Assembly (NCBI GenBank): GCA_040752595.1
Contig: JBFMGX010000047.1
Span: forward strand, 49,935 to 107,188
Length of the DNA stretch: 57,254 nucleotides
Reading direction: 5' to 3'
Origin: Candidatus Zixiibacteriota bacterium
Lineage (GTDB): Bacteria > Zixibacteria > MSB-5A5 > WJJR01
In this document: one piece after another, positions 1-8,927 of the stretch
Layout: each line of letters opens with the position of its first letter
Position numbering within the stretch: position 1 is the first letter of the stretch
Notes under the pieces: model-generated
What the model saw: only the letters and a program-made list of their open reading frames with translations
Told to the model about the DNA's origin: nothing
The model's database searches: none
Translations under genes and position numbers: made by a program

Positions 1-388
1 GATCGCGGTTTCTCAATGGGTCCCTTTCATCCGCGATCAGAGATCGCGGCCACACGACTGCCACAGTTGTGGCAACCCGCCACCTCGCCCTTGTTGCGTG
101 CCCGCGATCTGTGATCGCGGTTTCTCAATGGGTCCCTTTCATCCGCGATCAGAGATCGCGGCCACACGACTGCCACAATTGTGGCAACCCGCCACCTCGC
201 CCTTGTTGCGTGCCCGCGACCCGTGATCGCGGTCCTCTGACGATGCCGTCCATCCGCGATCAGAGATCGCGGGCACACGACTGCCACAATTGTGGCAACC
301 CGCCACCTCGCCCTTGTTGCGTGCCCGCGATCTGTGATCGCGGTTTCTCGATGGGTCCCTTTCATCCGCGATCAGAGATCGCGGCCAC
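1..388. repeat. Tandem array of ~112-bp palindrome-rich units
   Basis: About 3.5 copies of a unit of roughly 112 bp. The palindrome CCGCGATC-AGA-GATCGCGG begins at 31, 143, 254 and 366, giving periods of 112, 111 and 112. Each unit also holds a second palindrome, CCGCGATC-TGT-GATCGCGG (degenerate in the third unit), and a CCACAATTGTGG-type palindrome. The array abuts the 3' end of the helicase gene and reaches the left edge, so its full length is unknown. Short open frames across it are by-products of the repetition. Confidence 0.9.
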
Positions 389-406
389 ACACATGACCCC
401 GTCCGT

Positions 407-3193
407 TTACGCCGCCGCGGTGGCCGACCCCGCCGCGGCCAACTGCTCCGCGCGCGACCGGATGTCCCAATCGTCATGCGCCAACAACCGCGGTAGATCG
501 AAACGGATCGCCTGCGGCGGCAACGTCAGGCGATAGTGCCCGCCGCCGTCGTTCTCGATCAACCCGTCGGCTTTCTGTCCGGCAGCGCTCAACTCGCGTC
601 GTAACTGGTAGAGGTACTTGATTTGATTCTCGCCCGTCTCGATGTCGTGCTTGGCGATCCAGCCGTCGCGCGTCAACAAGCGCGCCGCCGCCAGCGCCAG
701 CAGGTACTTGAAGCTCTTGGCGCGCAGCATCACCGTCCGCCCGGCCAGTTGCACCGACATGCGGGCCCGGCAGGCGGCACCGTCGAGACATAGAATGGGT
801 GACATGGAAACCTCCCCTCCGCCGGTCGTGGACAAGGCGGAGTCAACCGGTGTGTTGTTTGTATCTGATGGGGATCTGTCTTCTCTCTGTGCCTGCACCC
901 AGCGACGGCAGCGCTGCAGGATGCGCTCAATGAGCGGCCCCGGCGTCAGACCGGCCAGATCGTCGGCGGCGCGTGACGCCAGCACCGCCGGGTGATCCCA
1001 GCCGCGCGCGATCAAATCGAGCAGCGTCTGACGCGGCAGAATCGTCGCCAGCGCCTCGATCAGCGCCGATGCGCTTTGACGCACACCGTGGCGGGTCTCG
1101 AAGGCCGCGCGCTGCAGATCGGCAACGAGGAACGCCGTCTCGGGGAGCGTCGTCGCCAGCGCCGCCGTCGTCTCGAAAATCCACGAGATCGTGTCCGCCA
1201 CCGGTTCGAGGCGTCCGATCGGCAACCGGAACTCATGCTCCAGTTCGGGTGTGGGACGGCCGCCCGCCCAGTCATCCAGAACCAGCGCCGTCAACATCGC
1301 CCGCCCCTGCGCAGCGGCATTGGGGAAGTGGACCGTGAGCGCCTCGGGTGCCCGGACGAAACGGCGCTCGATCGCCGCCACGAATTCCTCGCCGAAACGT
1401 GCCCGCCACAACGCCGCGATCGGGTCGGCGCCGTGGGTACAGCGCCGCACATTGGTCATCAGACGGGCGTCGGCGGCCTCGGGCAGAGTGGAGAAAAACG
1501 CCGACCACAGCGCCGGATCGAAATCGCTGCATGCCGTCAACGCCCGCACGACTGCGGCCGCCGTGTCGATGCCGATCCCGGATGACGCCACCATCGATCC
1601 ACGCGGCGTGGGAAAGAGATGGTTGTCGCCGTCCCGGCATACCAATCCGGTTGCGATCAGGCGGTCGAGTGCGGCGGCCCAGGGATCGACGCCATCTCCA
1701 ACCGTAGGGGCGTATTGCCATACGCCCCCACGATCCTGGCCAAAGGGGGAACGATCGGCCAACGCTCGCGCCTCGTCGAGCGACCGTGTCAGCCCGGAAA
1801 CGATCCAATCCAGAAGACGCCGTTCCGCCGGAAATGCGCCGGGGAAGCCGTTGCTTTTGTCGGGGCTCCTGTAGGGGCGGGGCTCAGACCCGCCCGTGTC
1901 CGTCTCCGGCGCGATGTACGCCTGCCACAACAGATCGGCCTCGCAGGGTGTGCGGCCCCAGAGAATCCCGCGTCCGATCTGATCGGGTCGTCCCAACCCG
2001 AGGCGACCGGCACGTCCCGCCATCCCGGCGAATTCGAGTCGTTCGAGGGGAACAGGGAGAACCCGACCGGCATAGGCACCGCCGGAGTACTTCTCCGCAT
2101 CGACAAAGACCGTCGTCGCCGGCAGATGGATTCCCCAAGCGAGCGTCCCGGTGCAGAAGAGAACCGATATCCGCCCGCCCACAAACAGCGATTCGACCAG
2201 TGCCCGCTGATGGCGCGTCAGATCAGCATGATGCACGCCGACGCCGCGCGTCAGCCATCCGGCCAGGGGCGCCGCCAATCCCGGCCCGCTCTCCAATTGC
2301 CAACACTCATCCTCGTTGAGAGAATCACCCGCCATCCGCCGTTCGGCCAGCGCACCGGCCCGACGGTGGCACTCCGCCTTCGAGGGACAAAACACGAGAA
2401 TCCGTTCACCGCGCTCTGCCAGCGTATTGAGGAGCACCAATGGTCGTTCGGCTTCCGGCACGGCGGTATCCCAGGGGAGGGGTTCATCACCGATCTCGCT
2501 GGAGTTGTGCTCCCGGAAATGAAAACGGCCTTCATGCAGAACACCCAGGCGCAGCTCCACCGGACGGCGATGCACGGTTTGAACCGGCGCGCGCAGGTAC
2601 GCCGCCACCGCCTTTGCCTGCGGCAGATGCGCGGTCAGAAGCAGCACACGCGGCGCCTGGGCCGCCGCGGCCATCGCATCCAGAATCGCCGCCACCACCG
2701 GGCCGCGCTTGGGATCGCCCAATAGTTGCGGCTCATCGAGAATCACCAAGTCGACCGTGGCCAGTAAATCGAGATGGGTGACGAGCAGACTGTGCCATTT
2801 CTCATACACCGTCACCGCGACATCGAAATCGCCGCGCCGCAGACGGGCATCGTCGGCGCGCTGGTCGCGCGTCGACACCACCACGCGGAATCCGAGCGGG
2901 GGAGAGGCGAAGACCTCACGGAAGCGCCGGTATTTCTGCGCCACCAGCGCCTTGAGCGGCGCGACATACACCACCTTGCGACGCCGCGTTAAGGCCGCCG
3001 TCGCCGCCATCTCCGCCAGAAACGTCTTCCCCGAGGAGGTCGGCGCCATCACGATCAGACTGCCGTTGCCGAACAGATCAAACTGCCGGACCGCATCGGC
3101 CTGCCAGTCGAGCAGCTCCGGCCCGATCGTCGCCGTCCACCGTTCGATGAACGCCGGCGGAATGCCGAACTCCTGCAGCCGCGCCATTTTCAT
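407..3193 (-). CDS. Ski2-like superfamily 2 DEAD/DEAH-box helicase with C-terminal winged-helix-like domain
   Basis: Predicted ATP-dependent nucleic-acid helicase of about 928 aa. The ATG at 3193 has GGTGGAG upstream; a GTG at 3208 is an alternative start. Visible motifs: Walker A APTSSGKT (residues 50-57), Walker B LVILDEPQ, LLTAHLP in place of the usual SAT motif, motif V TGTLAWGIHLPA and motif VI GMAGRAGR. This set is typical of the Ski2/Hel308 group. The last 110 or so residues, after a linker near residue 780, look like a winged helix of the OmpR C-terminal type (a YLYQLRREL helix, then GGGHYRL), which is unusual for this family. Two palindromic repeats lie inside the frame, at 1704-1731 and 1871-1898. 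The gene follows a Zn-ribbon gene and probably shares its promoter. A DNA-repair role is inferred. Confidence 0.85.
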   Translation of the reverse strand: MKMARLQEFGIPPAFIERWTATIGPELLDWQADAVRQFDLFGNGSLIVMAPTSSGKTFLAEMAATAALTRRRKVVYVAPLKALVAQKYRRFREVFASPPLGFRVVVSTRDQRADDARLRRGDFDVAVTVYEKWHSLLVTHLDLLATVDLVILDEPQLLGDPKRGPVVAAILDAMAAAAQAPRVLLLTAHLPQAKAVAAYLRAPVQTVHRRPVELRLGVLHEGRFHFREHNSSEIGDEPLPWDTAVPEAERPLVLLNTLAERGERILVFCPSKAECHRRAGALAERRMAGDSLNEDECWQLESGPGLAAPLAGWLTRGVGVHHADLTRHQRALVESLFVGGRISVLFCTGTLAWGIHLPATTVFVDAEKYSGGAYAGRVLPVPLERLEFAGMAGRAGRLGLGRPDQIGRGILWGRTPCEADLLWQAYIAPETDTGGSEPRPYRSPDKSNGFPGAFPAERRLLDWIVSGLTRSLDEARALADRSPFGQDRGGVWQYAPTVGDGVDPWAAALDRLIATGLVCRDGDNHLFPTPRGSMVASSGIGIDTAAAVVRALTACSDFDPALWSAFFSTLPEAADARLMTNVRRCTHGADPIAALWRARFGEEFVAAIERRFVRAPEALTVHFPNAAAQGRAMLTALVLDDWAGGRPTPELEHEFRLPIGRLEPVADTISWIFETTAALATTLPETAFLVADLQRAAFETRHGVRQSASALIEALATILPRQTLLDLIARGWDHPAVLASRAADDLAGLTPGPLIERILQRCRRWVQAQREDRSPSDTNNTPVDSALSTTGGGEVSMSPILCLDGAACRARMSVQLAGRTVMLRAKSFKYLLALAAARLLTRDGWIAKHDIETGENQIKYLYQLRRELSAAGQKADGLIENDGGGHYRLTLPPQAIRFDLPRLLAHDDWDIRSRAEQLAAAGSATAAA
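1704..1731. repeat. Intragenic GTAGGGGC-type palindrome
   Basis: GTAGGGGCGTAT, 4 nt, then ATACGCCCCCAC, with one mismatch between arms. It lies in frame in the helicase gene and encodes part of GVWQYAPTVG on the minus strand. A near-copy is intergenic at 6893-6922. Confidence 0.8.
1871..1898. repeat. Intragenic GTAGGGGC-type palindrome
   Basis: GTAGGGGCGGG followed after a short loop by ACCCGCCC. It lies in frame in the helicase gene and encodes the TDTGGSEPRPYRSP stretch. Related GGGCGGG hairpins occur between genes at 3276-3294 and around 50300-50322. Confidence 0.75.
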
Positions 3194-3226
3194 CGGGGAT
3201 TTCTCCACCGCGTCTTTGCGTCATTT

Positions 3227-3294
3227 GGGCACGGCGTGCCGTGCCCGGCCGCACCGACGCATTGGTGTGGTACAGGGGCGGGGTTTCCCCGCCC
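3227..3294. repeat. Two hairpins between the Zn-ribbon gene and the helicase gene
   Basis: GGGCACGGC-GT-GCCGTGCCC at 3227-3246 is a perfect hairpin. A second hairpin, GGGCGGGG-TTT-CCCCGCCC, lies at 3276-3294. Both fall in the 154-bp gap inside the presumed transcription unit and belong to dispersed families seen elsewhere in the window. They could attenuate helicase expression; that is inference. Confidence 0.7.
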
Positions 3295-3347
3295 TTGTTT
3301 GGATCCGGGCACGGAGACCGCACCCCTACAAAGGCCGCCCTGTCGCT

Positions 3348-3593
3348 TCACCCGCATTCCCCTGCACCGCAGATCGTGCAGACATCGCACCCGCCGCGAC
3401 GCGCCAACATCCCGCCGCACTCGCGGCAGAAGGCCCGACCACAATGCGTGCACAGCCAGCGCGTGACCGCGCCCACAACGCTCCCCGAAACCAACGGCGT
3501 TCCGCACAGACACACAGGCCCGTACACTTCCTTCGGGGAGGCAAACCAACCGGCCACCGCTGCGGCGACCGCAACCGATCCTGGCGACGACAT
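3348..3593 (-). CDS. Small cysteine-rich zinc-ribbon protein
   Basis: An 81-aa protein with ten cysteines, arranged as C28-x-C30, C48-x2-C51, C56-x2-C59 and C69-x2-C72-x2-C75, plus C80. That spacing suits two treble-clef or zinc-ribbon knuckles. The ATG at 3593 has a strong AAGGAG (3601-3606 on the + strand) seven bases upstream. A well-formed minus-strand promoter lies at 3659-3687. It is first in the transcription unit, with the helicase next. No family is recognised; a nucleic-acid-binding or metal-sensing partner of the helicase is possible. Confidence 0.65.
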   Translation of the reverse strand: MSSPGSVAVAAAVAGWFASPKEVYGPVCLCGTPLVSGSVVGAVTRWLCTHCGRAFCRECGGMLARRGGCDVCTICGAGECG

Positions 3594-3658
3594 GACATCA
3601 CTCCTTGACTGTGGTCCAAACCCTGAGTCCCCGCTGGGGCCCCCAAGTATCTATACGG

Positions 3659-3687
3659 ACGATACTGAACAAATGTTCAGACGTCAA
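3659..3687 (-). promoter_or_regulatory. Promoter with SOS-box-like operator in its spacer
   Basis: On the minus strand: -35 TTGACG, a 17-nt spacer, -10 TATCGT. The spacer is almost entirely the perfect palindrome CTGAACA-AA-TGTTCAG (3665-3680). Its core GAAC-N4-GTTC matches the Gram-positive-type LexA (DinR) box pattern. A repressor bound there would block polymerase. It drives the Zn-ribbon gene and probably the helicase. That LexA is the regulator is inferred. Confidence 0.6.
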
Positions 3688-3814
3688 GGGCAATTTGCGG
3701 AATCGGAACAAGGAAGTGACATGGTCGGCGTAAGTCGTTGTGTGCAAACAGGCACCCTGCCGCAGTCGTCGGGATGATCAGATCGGGCGCTGGGCTGCAT
3801 CTACCGAATACCAC

Positions 3815-3842
3815 TTGACCGGCCCATCGGAAGTCTTATCAT
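3815..3842 (+). promoter_or_regulatory. Promoter of the TSP3/dockerin-like gene
   Basis: TTGACC, 16-nt spacer, TATCAT, about 144 bp before the ATG at 3986. It matches the architecture found upstream of several other secreted-protein genes here. Confidence 0.5.
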
Positions 3843-3985
3843 GTTTGCACCAACGTGCGGTGAGGGAACGCCGCTTCGGTGGGTGCGGAACTCGTCTGCG
3901 CGCTTCTGCCCCTGCGGTATCTTCACCGGTTCTTGCTTGGTCCGCCGTTCACGAACACATACCCCACAGCCGGAGGGCTGACAAC

Positions 3986-6784
3986 ATGAAGAAGAGAATG
4001 GGCTTCGCAGGCCGCGCCACAAGCGTGGCATGTCTGACGTGCATCCTGTTGACAGTGGCGTCCGCAGGTCCCGTACGGGCTGATTCTGCCAGCGGCCACA
4101 GAGTCACCATCGCGCCCGTGGCGCAGGCGAGTTGGGATCAGCTCAGGGAGATGGAGATTCTGGCGCCGGCGCCTGACGGGGTCTTGCAAGAGGCGCCGTT
4201 CATGCCGGCGCCGCATGCGCAATTGTCGGCCTACATCGAAGAGCGACCGACGGTCGCCGACGTGCTCAGGCAAGAAGCAGCGATGATGCCCCCGCTGGGA
4301 GTCAACTTCCAGGCGTTGCCCGACAACGGCACAGTCATCCCTCCCGACACGCATGGCGCCGTCGCGACTGGTCACGTGATGACCATGCTCAACAGCCAGG
4401 TGCGCATTCAGAACCGCACCGGCGGCGTGATCAGCACCGTCGGTCTGACGACATTCTGGGCGCCTGCCGGGGGCAGCGGGTTCTTTGATCCCCGGATCAT
4501 CTTCGATCCCGAAGCCGATCGCTGGCTGGCCACGTGCCTGTCGAATTCACGGTCGGCGGCCTCCTCAGTGCTCTTCGCCATCAGCGCCACCGACAATCCC
4601 ACCGGAACCTGGACCTACTATCGCATCGACGCCGACCCCACCGACGTCGACTGGGCCGATTTCCCCGACATCGGCTGCAACCTGACCTGGATTGCCATCA
4701 CCAACAACATGTTCACTGTCGCCGCCGATGCATTCAGCGGCCGTGCCATGTGGGTGATCGACAAGTCGACCGCTCTCGCCGGCGGTGCCCTCACGTTTAT
4801 GTTCTATCCGGTCGGTTCCGACGCCTTTGGCGGGTATAGTGGCGGGACGCTTCGCGTCTGCCAGACCTTCGGGGCCGAACCGAAACTCTACATCGTAGAT
4901 CACTACTGGATGATCGGCGGGACTCACGTCATGCGCCTGACCGAAATCACCGGCACCGGTCCGGCACCGGTGTGGTCGGCAACGCCCGGCTCGGCGATTC
5001 CCGGTTACCCCGGCACCGGCTGGTTCAATATCGCCAACGACTTTGACTGGACACACATCGACGCCTCCCAGTTGGGGACGGCGGTACGGATTGAGACCAA
5101 TGACTATCGGATGCTCAATGCGGTGTATCGCAACGGTCACATTTGGTGCACGCACACAGGCGGCCTCCCCGTCGGTGCCGTCGACCGGACCGCCGTGTTC
5201 TGGTACGAGATCAACCCCGCCGCCATGCCGACGCCGATCGTGCAGTCCGGCGTGCTCGACGGTGGACCGGACGTTCACTACTTCTTTCCCAGCATCACTG
5301 CTAACGCCAACAACGACGTCCTGATCGGTTTCTCGCGCTCCGACCCGACGCGATACGCCGAGGGTGTCTATACCGGACGGATGGCCGCCGACCCGCCCGG
5401 GACGATGGGCGCGATCACGGTCTTGAAAGCCGGGGAGGATTCCTACGAGAAATACTTCAGCTCGGGCCGGATTCGTTGGGGCGACTACAGCGCCACCGTC
5501 GTCGACCCGGTCGATGATCTCTCCTTCTGGACGATCCAGGAGTACGCCGCCCCGGACGTCGGGCCGAATCCCACCGACGACCGCTGGGGCACGTGGTGGG
5601 GGCGCGTGTCCGATGACTACGACAGCGACGGCATTCCGGACGCCACCGACAACTGTCCGACGACCTACAATCCCGGACAGGAAGACGGCGATGGCGACGG
5701 CTTGGGCGATGTGTGCGACAACTGCCCGGCCATTGCCAATCCCACCCAGTCCGACGGCGATGGTGACGGTGTCGGCGACGCCTGCGACAATTGTCCGCTC
5801 GTGGCCAATGCCAACCAGGCCGATGCCGAGGGCGACGGGGTCGGCAATGTCTGCGACAACTGCCAGTTTGTCGCCAATCCCGATCAGACGGATACGGACA
5901 CAGACGGACGCGGCGACGTGTGCGACAACTGTCCCACGGTTGCCAATCCCACCCAAGTGGATGCCGATGGTGACGGGATCGGCGACCTCTGCGACGAATG
6001 CACCGACTTCGATGGCGACGGCTACGGCAATCCGGGATACCCGGCCAACACCTGTGCCGTCGACAACTGCCCCTTCGATCACAATCCACTGCAGGCCGAT
6101 TTCGACGGCGACGGCGTCGGTGACACATGCGACGAATGCACCGATACCGACGGCGATGAGCTCGGGAATCCCGGTTTTCCCGCCAATACCTGCGCGCTCG
6201 ACAACTGTCCCAATACCTACAATCCATACCAAGACGACCAGGACGCCGATGGCGTCGGCGACGACTGCGACAATTGTCCCGGCTCGGCCAATCCCGCGCA
6301 GGCCGATGGCGATGCCGACGGCGTCGGCGACATCTGCGACAACTGCCCGGCGGCCGCCAATCCCACGCAGGCGGACGGTGACGGCGACGGGGTCGGCGAT
6401 GCGTGCGACAATTGCCCGGTGCTCGCCAATCCGTCGCAGACCGACGGTGACGGCGACGGGGTCGGCGATCTCTGCGACAACTGCCCGTACTTCCCCAACC
6501 CCGACCAGATCGGCTGCATCTGCCATGGTGACCCGGTGTGCGACGGGGCCGCCAACGTCCAGGACGTCGTTGCGACTGTCGGCGTCGCCTTCCGCGGGGT
6601 GTCGCCCACGCTTGATCCCTCGTGCTCGCATTCTCCCGGTGGACGGACCGATCTGAACTGTGATGGGGTCGCCACCGTGATCGACGTCGTGCGCATGGTC
6701 GATGTCGCCTTCCGCGGAGTTGATCCGGGGGCGCAGATCTGCAACCCTTGCGCTTGCAACCCGTACCCAACCGGGTGCCCGTAG
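3986..6784 (+). CDS. Secreted protein with TSP3 repeats and C-terminal dockerin-like domain
   Basis: About 932 aa. The ATG at 3986 follows GGAGGG and begins a signal peptide (cleavage probably after PVRA, near residue 33). Residues 90-540 form a repetitive beta-rich domain of unrecognised family. From about 543 to 840 run roughly a dozen calcium-binding thrombospondin type 3 repeats of the form DNCP..NP.Q.D.DGDG.GD.CDNCP. The last 90 residues hold two dockerin-like repeats ([18 protein letters not shown] and [19 protein letters not shown]) and a Cys/Pro-rich end. An extracellular or cell-surface location is expected. An upstream in-frame extension is possible but lacks a signal peptide. A strong hairpin follows the stop codon. 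Confidence 0.8.
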   Translation: MKKRMGFAGRATSVACLTCILLTVASAGPVRADSASGHRVTIAPVAQASWDQLREMEILAPAPDGVLQEAPFMPAPHAQLSAYIEERPTVADVLRQEAAMMPPLGVNFQALPDNGTVIPPDTHGAVATGHVMTMLNSQVRIQNRTGGVISTVGLTTFWAPAGGSGFFDPRIIFDPEADRWLATCLSNSRSAASSVLFAISATDNPTGTWTYYRIDADPTDVDWADFPDIGCNLTWIAITNNMFTVAADAFSGRAMWVIDKSTALAGGALTFMFYPVGSDAFGGYSGGTLRVCQTFGAEPKLYIVDHYWMIGGTHVMRLTEITGTGPAPVWSATPGSAIPGYPGTGWFNIANDFDWTHIDASQLGTAVRIETNDYRMLNAVYRNGHIWCTHTGGLPVGAVDRTAVFWYEINPAAMPTPIVQSGVLDGGPDVHYFFPSITANANNDVLIGFSRSDPTRYAEGVYTGRMAADPPGTMGAITVLKAGEDSYEKYFSSGRIRWGDYSATVVDPVDDLSFWTIQEYAAPDVGPNPTDDRWGTWWGRVSDDYDSDGIPDATDNCPTTYNPGQEDGDGDGLGDVCDNCPAIANPTQSDGDGDGVGDACDNCPLVANANQADAEGDGVGNVCDNCQFVANPDQTDTDTDGRGDVCDNCPTVANPTQVDADGDGIGDLCDECTDFDGDGYGNPGYPANTCAVDNCPFDHNPLQADFDGDGVGDTCDECTDTDGDELGNPGFPANTCALDNCPNTYNPYQDDQDADGVGDDCDNCPGSANPAQADGDADGVGDICDNCPAAANPTQADGDGDGVGDACDNCPVLANPSQTDGDGDGVGDLCDNCPYFPNPDQIGCICHGDPVCDGAANVQDVVATVGVAFRGVSPTLDPSCSHSPGGRTDLNCDGVATVIDVVRMVDVAFRGVDPGAQICNPCACNPYPTGCP

Positions 6785-6810
6785 ACGCGCCGGTGTCGCG
6801 GGCGAATCAC

Positions 6811-6855
6811 AGGGGCACGGCTCACGGGGCCGTGCCCCTCTCCTTTGTGTTGTTT
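6811..6855 (+). terminator. Intrinsic terminator-like hairpin
   Basis: AGGGGCACGGC, 7-nt loop, GCCGTGCCCCT (perfect 11-bp stem at 6811-6839), then a T-rich stretch. It lies just after the TSP3 gene. Confidence 0.65.
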
Positions 6856-6892
6856 GACAAGTGCCACTCTCATATCATCCTCGTGGATTTTC

Positions 6893-6922
6893 GTAGGGTA
6901 CGTATTGCGATACGCCCCTACG
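6893..6922. repeat. GTAGGG...CCCTAC palindrome upstream of recN
   Basis: An imperfect inverted repeat ending in GATACGCCCCTAC. It is the intergenic counterpart of the palindrome inside the helicase gene at 1704-1731. Confidence 0.6.
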
Positions 6923-6950
6923 GTCCGTGAGTTACGCGTGGGCTTTTCCG

Positions 6951-8660
6951 ATGCTGTACACCCTCCGCATCAAGAACTTCGCGATCGTCGAATCGCTGGA
7001 AATCCCATTCGAGGGCGGCCTGAGCGTCTTCACCGGCGAGACTGGGGCTGGGAAGACGATTCTGGTTGAGGCGATCCGTTTTCTCCTCGGGGGCAGGACC
7101 GGCGTCGAGATGGTTCGTACCGGCGCCGACGGGGCAGTGGTCGAGGCGCAGTTCGACGCCGTGAAGAACGCGCCTGTCGCCGGGATCGATGCCGATGCCA
7201 TCGCCGTGCCGTTCTGGCTGCGACGCGAGTTGTCGCCGACTGGCACGGCGCGCGCCTTCCTGAACAACCGTCAGATCACCCGCACCGCGCTGCAGGCACT
7301 CGGCGAGCATCTGGCCGATCTCTGCGGCCAGCACCAGCACCAGGTGCTCCTCGATCCCGAACGGCATGTCGAATGGCTCGATCGCTATGCGGGCAATGGC
7401 GATTGGCTCGCGGAACTGGCGACGGAATGGACCGCGCTCGCTGAGGCGCGTCGCCGTCAGATCGCGCTCGCCGTGACGCTGACCGAACGACGCCGCCAGG
7501 AAGAACTACGTCGCTTTCAGTTGACAGAACTGCGTGCCGCCAATGTGCAGCCGGACGAGGACGAGCGACTCAGGACGGAGGCAACGGTCTTGAAGAACGC
7601 CCGCCGTCTCGCTGAAGCCGCCGAGTCGGCGCTGACCGCTTTAACTGAAGACGAGCAAGCCACGGAGACCGTCTTGGGCCGTCTGCGACGCGAGGCGGAG
7701 AATTGCCGTTCACTCGATCCTCGCTGGGAGATGATCCTCGAACCGCTCACCGCCGCGCTCGATGCCACCACTGAGACCATTCGCGCCCTCGCGGCCTATC
7801 GTGAGCAGTTGACCTTCGACCCGACCCGGCTCGATCAGATCGAATCCCGTCTGGCCGAGTTGCACCGACTGAAGAGCAAGTATGGCGGTTCGTGTGCATC
7901 GGTGGGTGAAGCGCTGCTCCGGCTCGAAGGCGAAGAACATGACAACGACTCGCTCGAACGGCAGATTGCGCAAAGCAGGGAGTCCGTGCTGGCAGGGGAA
8001 CGGGAAGTCCTGCGACTGGCAACCGAACTCACCGCGGGTCGTCGCGATGCCGCCTTGGCCCTCGGCAAGACGGTAACGGCCGCCATCGCGCGGCTCGGCA
8101 TGGCCGGAGCACGCATCGACGTGGAGCTCACGCCGCACACGGACGGAGAGCTCGCGATCACGACCGGACAGGGGACCGTTCACATCCATGCCGACGGTGC
8201 CGAGCGGGCACGGTTCCTTTTCGAGGCCAATCCGCGCGAGGGATTCAAGCCGCTCGACAAGATCGCCTCGGGCGGCGAGTTGTCGCGTCTCCTGTTGGCA
8301 TTCAAGTCGATCACCGCAGCACCCGGCGATGCCACCTTGTCGATCTTCGATGAAATCGACGCCGGTCTTGGCGGTCAGACCGCCCACATGGTCGCGGAAC
8401 AAATCCACACCCTGGCCCGCACGTCACAGGTCTTTCTCATCAGCCACCTGCAGCAATTGGCGGCGGTCGCCGATCAGCACTACCGCATCACCAAGAAGAC
8501 TATCGGTGGACGTGCGCGTGTATCGATCACACGCCTCGACGAGGAAGAACGTGTCCGTGAACTCGCTCGCATGGTCGCCGGCGATGCGGTCACCGAACGA
8601 ACGCTCCAGTTCGCATCGGAGTTGACGCAGCCGCGCCCCTCGCCCCGCAAGCGACGGTAG
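6951..8660 (+). CDS. recN: DNA repair protein RecN
   Basis: SMC-like ATPase that acts on double-strand breaks during recombinational repair. The 569-aa length fits the family. MLYTLRIKNFAIV is the characteristic RecN start, so the ATG at 6951 is preferred over a GTG at 6927. Walker A is GETGAGKT (near residues 30-37). The middle is a long coiled coil (about residues 150-360). The C-terminal half carries the ABC signature SGGELSRLLLAFKS and a Walker B/D-loop region containing DEIDAGLGGQ. A zinc-hook or hinge is not evident, as usual for RecN. No SOS-like box was seen upstream. Confidence 0.95.
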   Translation: MLYTLRIKNFAIVESLEIPFEGGLSVFTGETGAGKTILVEAIRFLLGGRTGVEMVRTGADGAVVEAQFDAVKNAPVAGIDADAIAVPFWLRRELSPTGTARAFLNNRQITRTALQALGEHLADLCGQHQHQVLLDPERHVEWLDRYAGNGDWLAELATEWTALAEARRRQIALAVTLTERRRQEELRRFQLTELRAANVQPDEDERLRTEATVLKNARRLAEAAESALTALTEDEQATETVLGRLRREAENCRSLDPRWEMILEPLTAALDATTETIRALAAYREQLTFDPTRLDQIESRLAELHRLKSKYGGSCASVGEALLRLEGEEHDNDSLERQIAQSRESVLAGEREVLRLATELTAGRRDAALALGKTVTAAIARLGMAGARIDVELTPHTDGELAITTGQGTVHIHADGAERARFLFEANPREGFKPLDKIASGGELSRLLLAFKSITAAPGDATLSIFDEIDAGLGGQTAHMVAEQIHTLARTSQVFLISHLQQLAAVADQHYRITKKTIGGRARVSITRLDEEERVRELARMVAGDAVTERTLQFASELTQPRPSPRKRR

Positions 8661-8677
8661 ACGCCCTCTGCGCCTGC

Positions 8678-8846
8678 CCGCAATCTGCAATCGCGGCCGA
8701 CATGTCAGGAGCACAGGGCTCCTGACCTACGTGTGTTCTCCCTCGGAAAGGAGCGTCGCAACCTCTCCCTCCGGGAGAGGTCGATTCGGCCCAATAGGGC
8801 CGAATCGGGTGAGGGAATCCCGTGTGCCCGCGATCTGTGATCGCGG
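8678..8846. repeat. Cluster of four repeat families downstream of recN
   Basis: In order: a degenerate CCGCGATC palindrome (8678-8696); GTCAGGAGC-ACAGG-GCTCCTGAC (8704-8726); a CTCTCCC...GGGAGAGGTCG...GGGTGAGGG element with an inner CGATTCGGCCC/GGGCCGAATCG stem (8762-8818); and a perfect CCGCGATC-TGT-GATCGCGG (8828-8846). The gap lies between convergent genes and may serve as a bidirectional terminator. Confidence 0.75.
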
Positions 8847-8927
8847 ACGATGGCTTCGTCCGCACAGAACACGGCCGGGCGACAATCCCTGTAGCCCGGC
8901 CGTCATGACCTGCGCTGTCAATCACTA

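Noticed and set aside
1-388. CRISPR array
   Set aside because: The repeated unit is about 112 bp with palindromes and no unique spacers of constant length. No cas gene is present.
69-536. Open frames across the left-edge repeats
   Set aside because: They follow the tandem repeat in several frames and show repeated peptide blocks with no protein-like composition.
4565-6631. A 688-codon minus-strand frame opposite the TSP3 protein
   Set aside because: It mirrors the GC-rich TSP3 repeats and their GACAACTG-type codons. The + strand has a signal peptide, ribosome-binding site and known domains; the minus strand does not.
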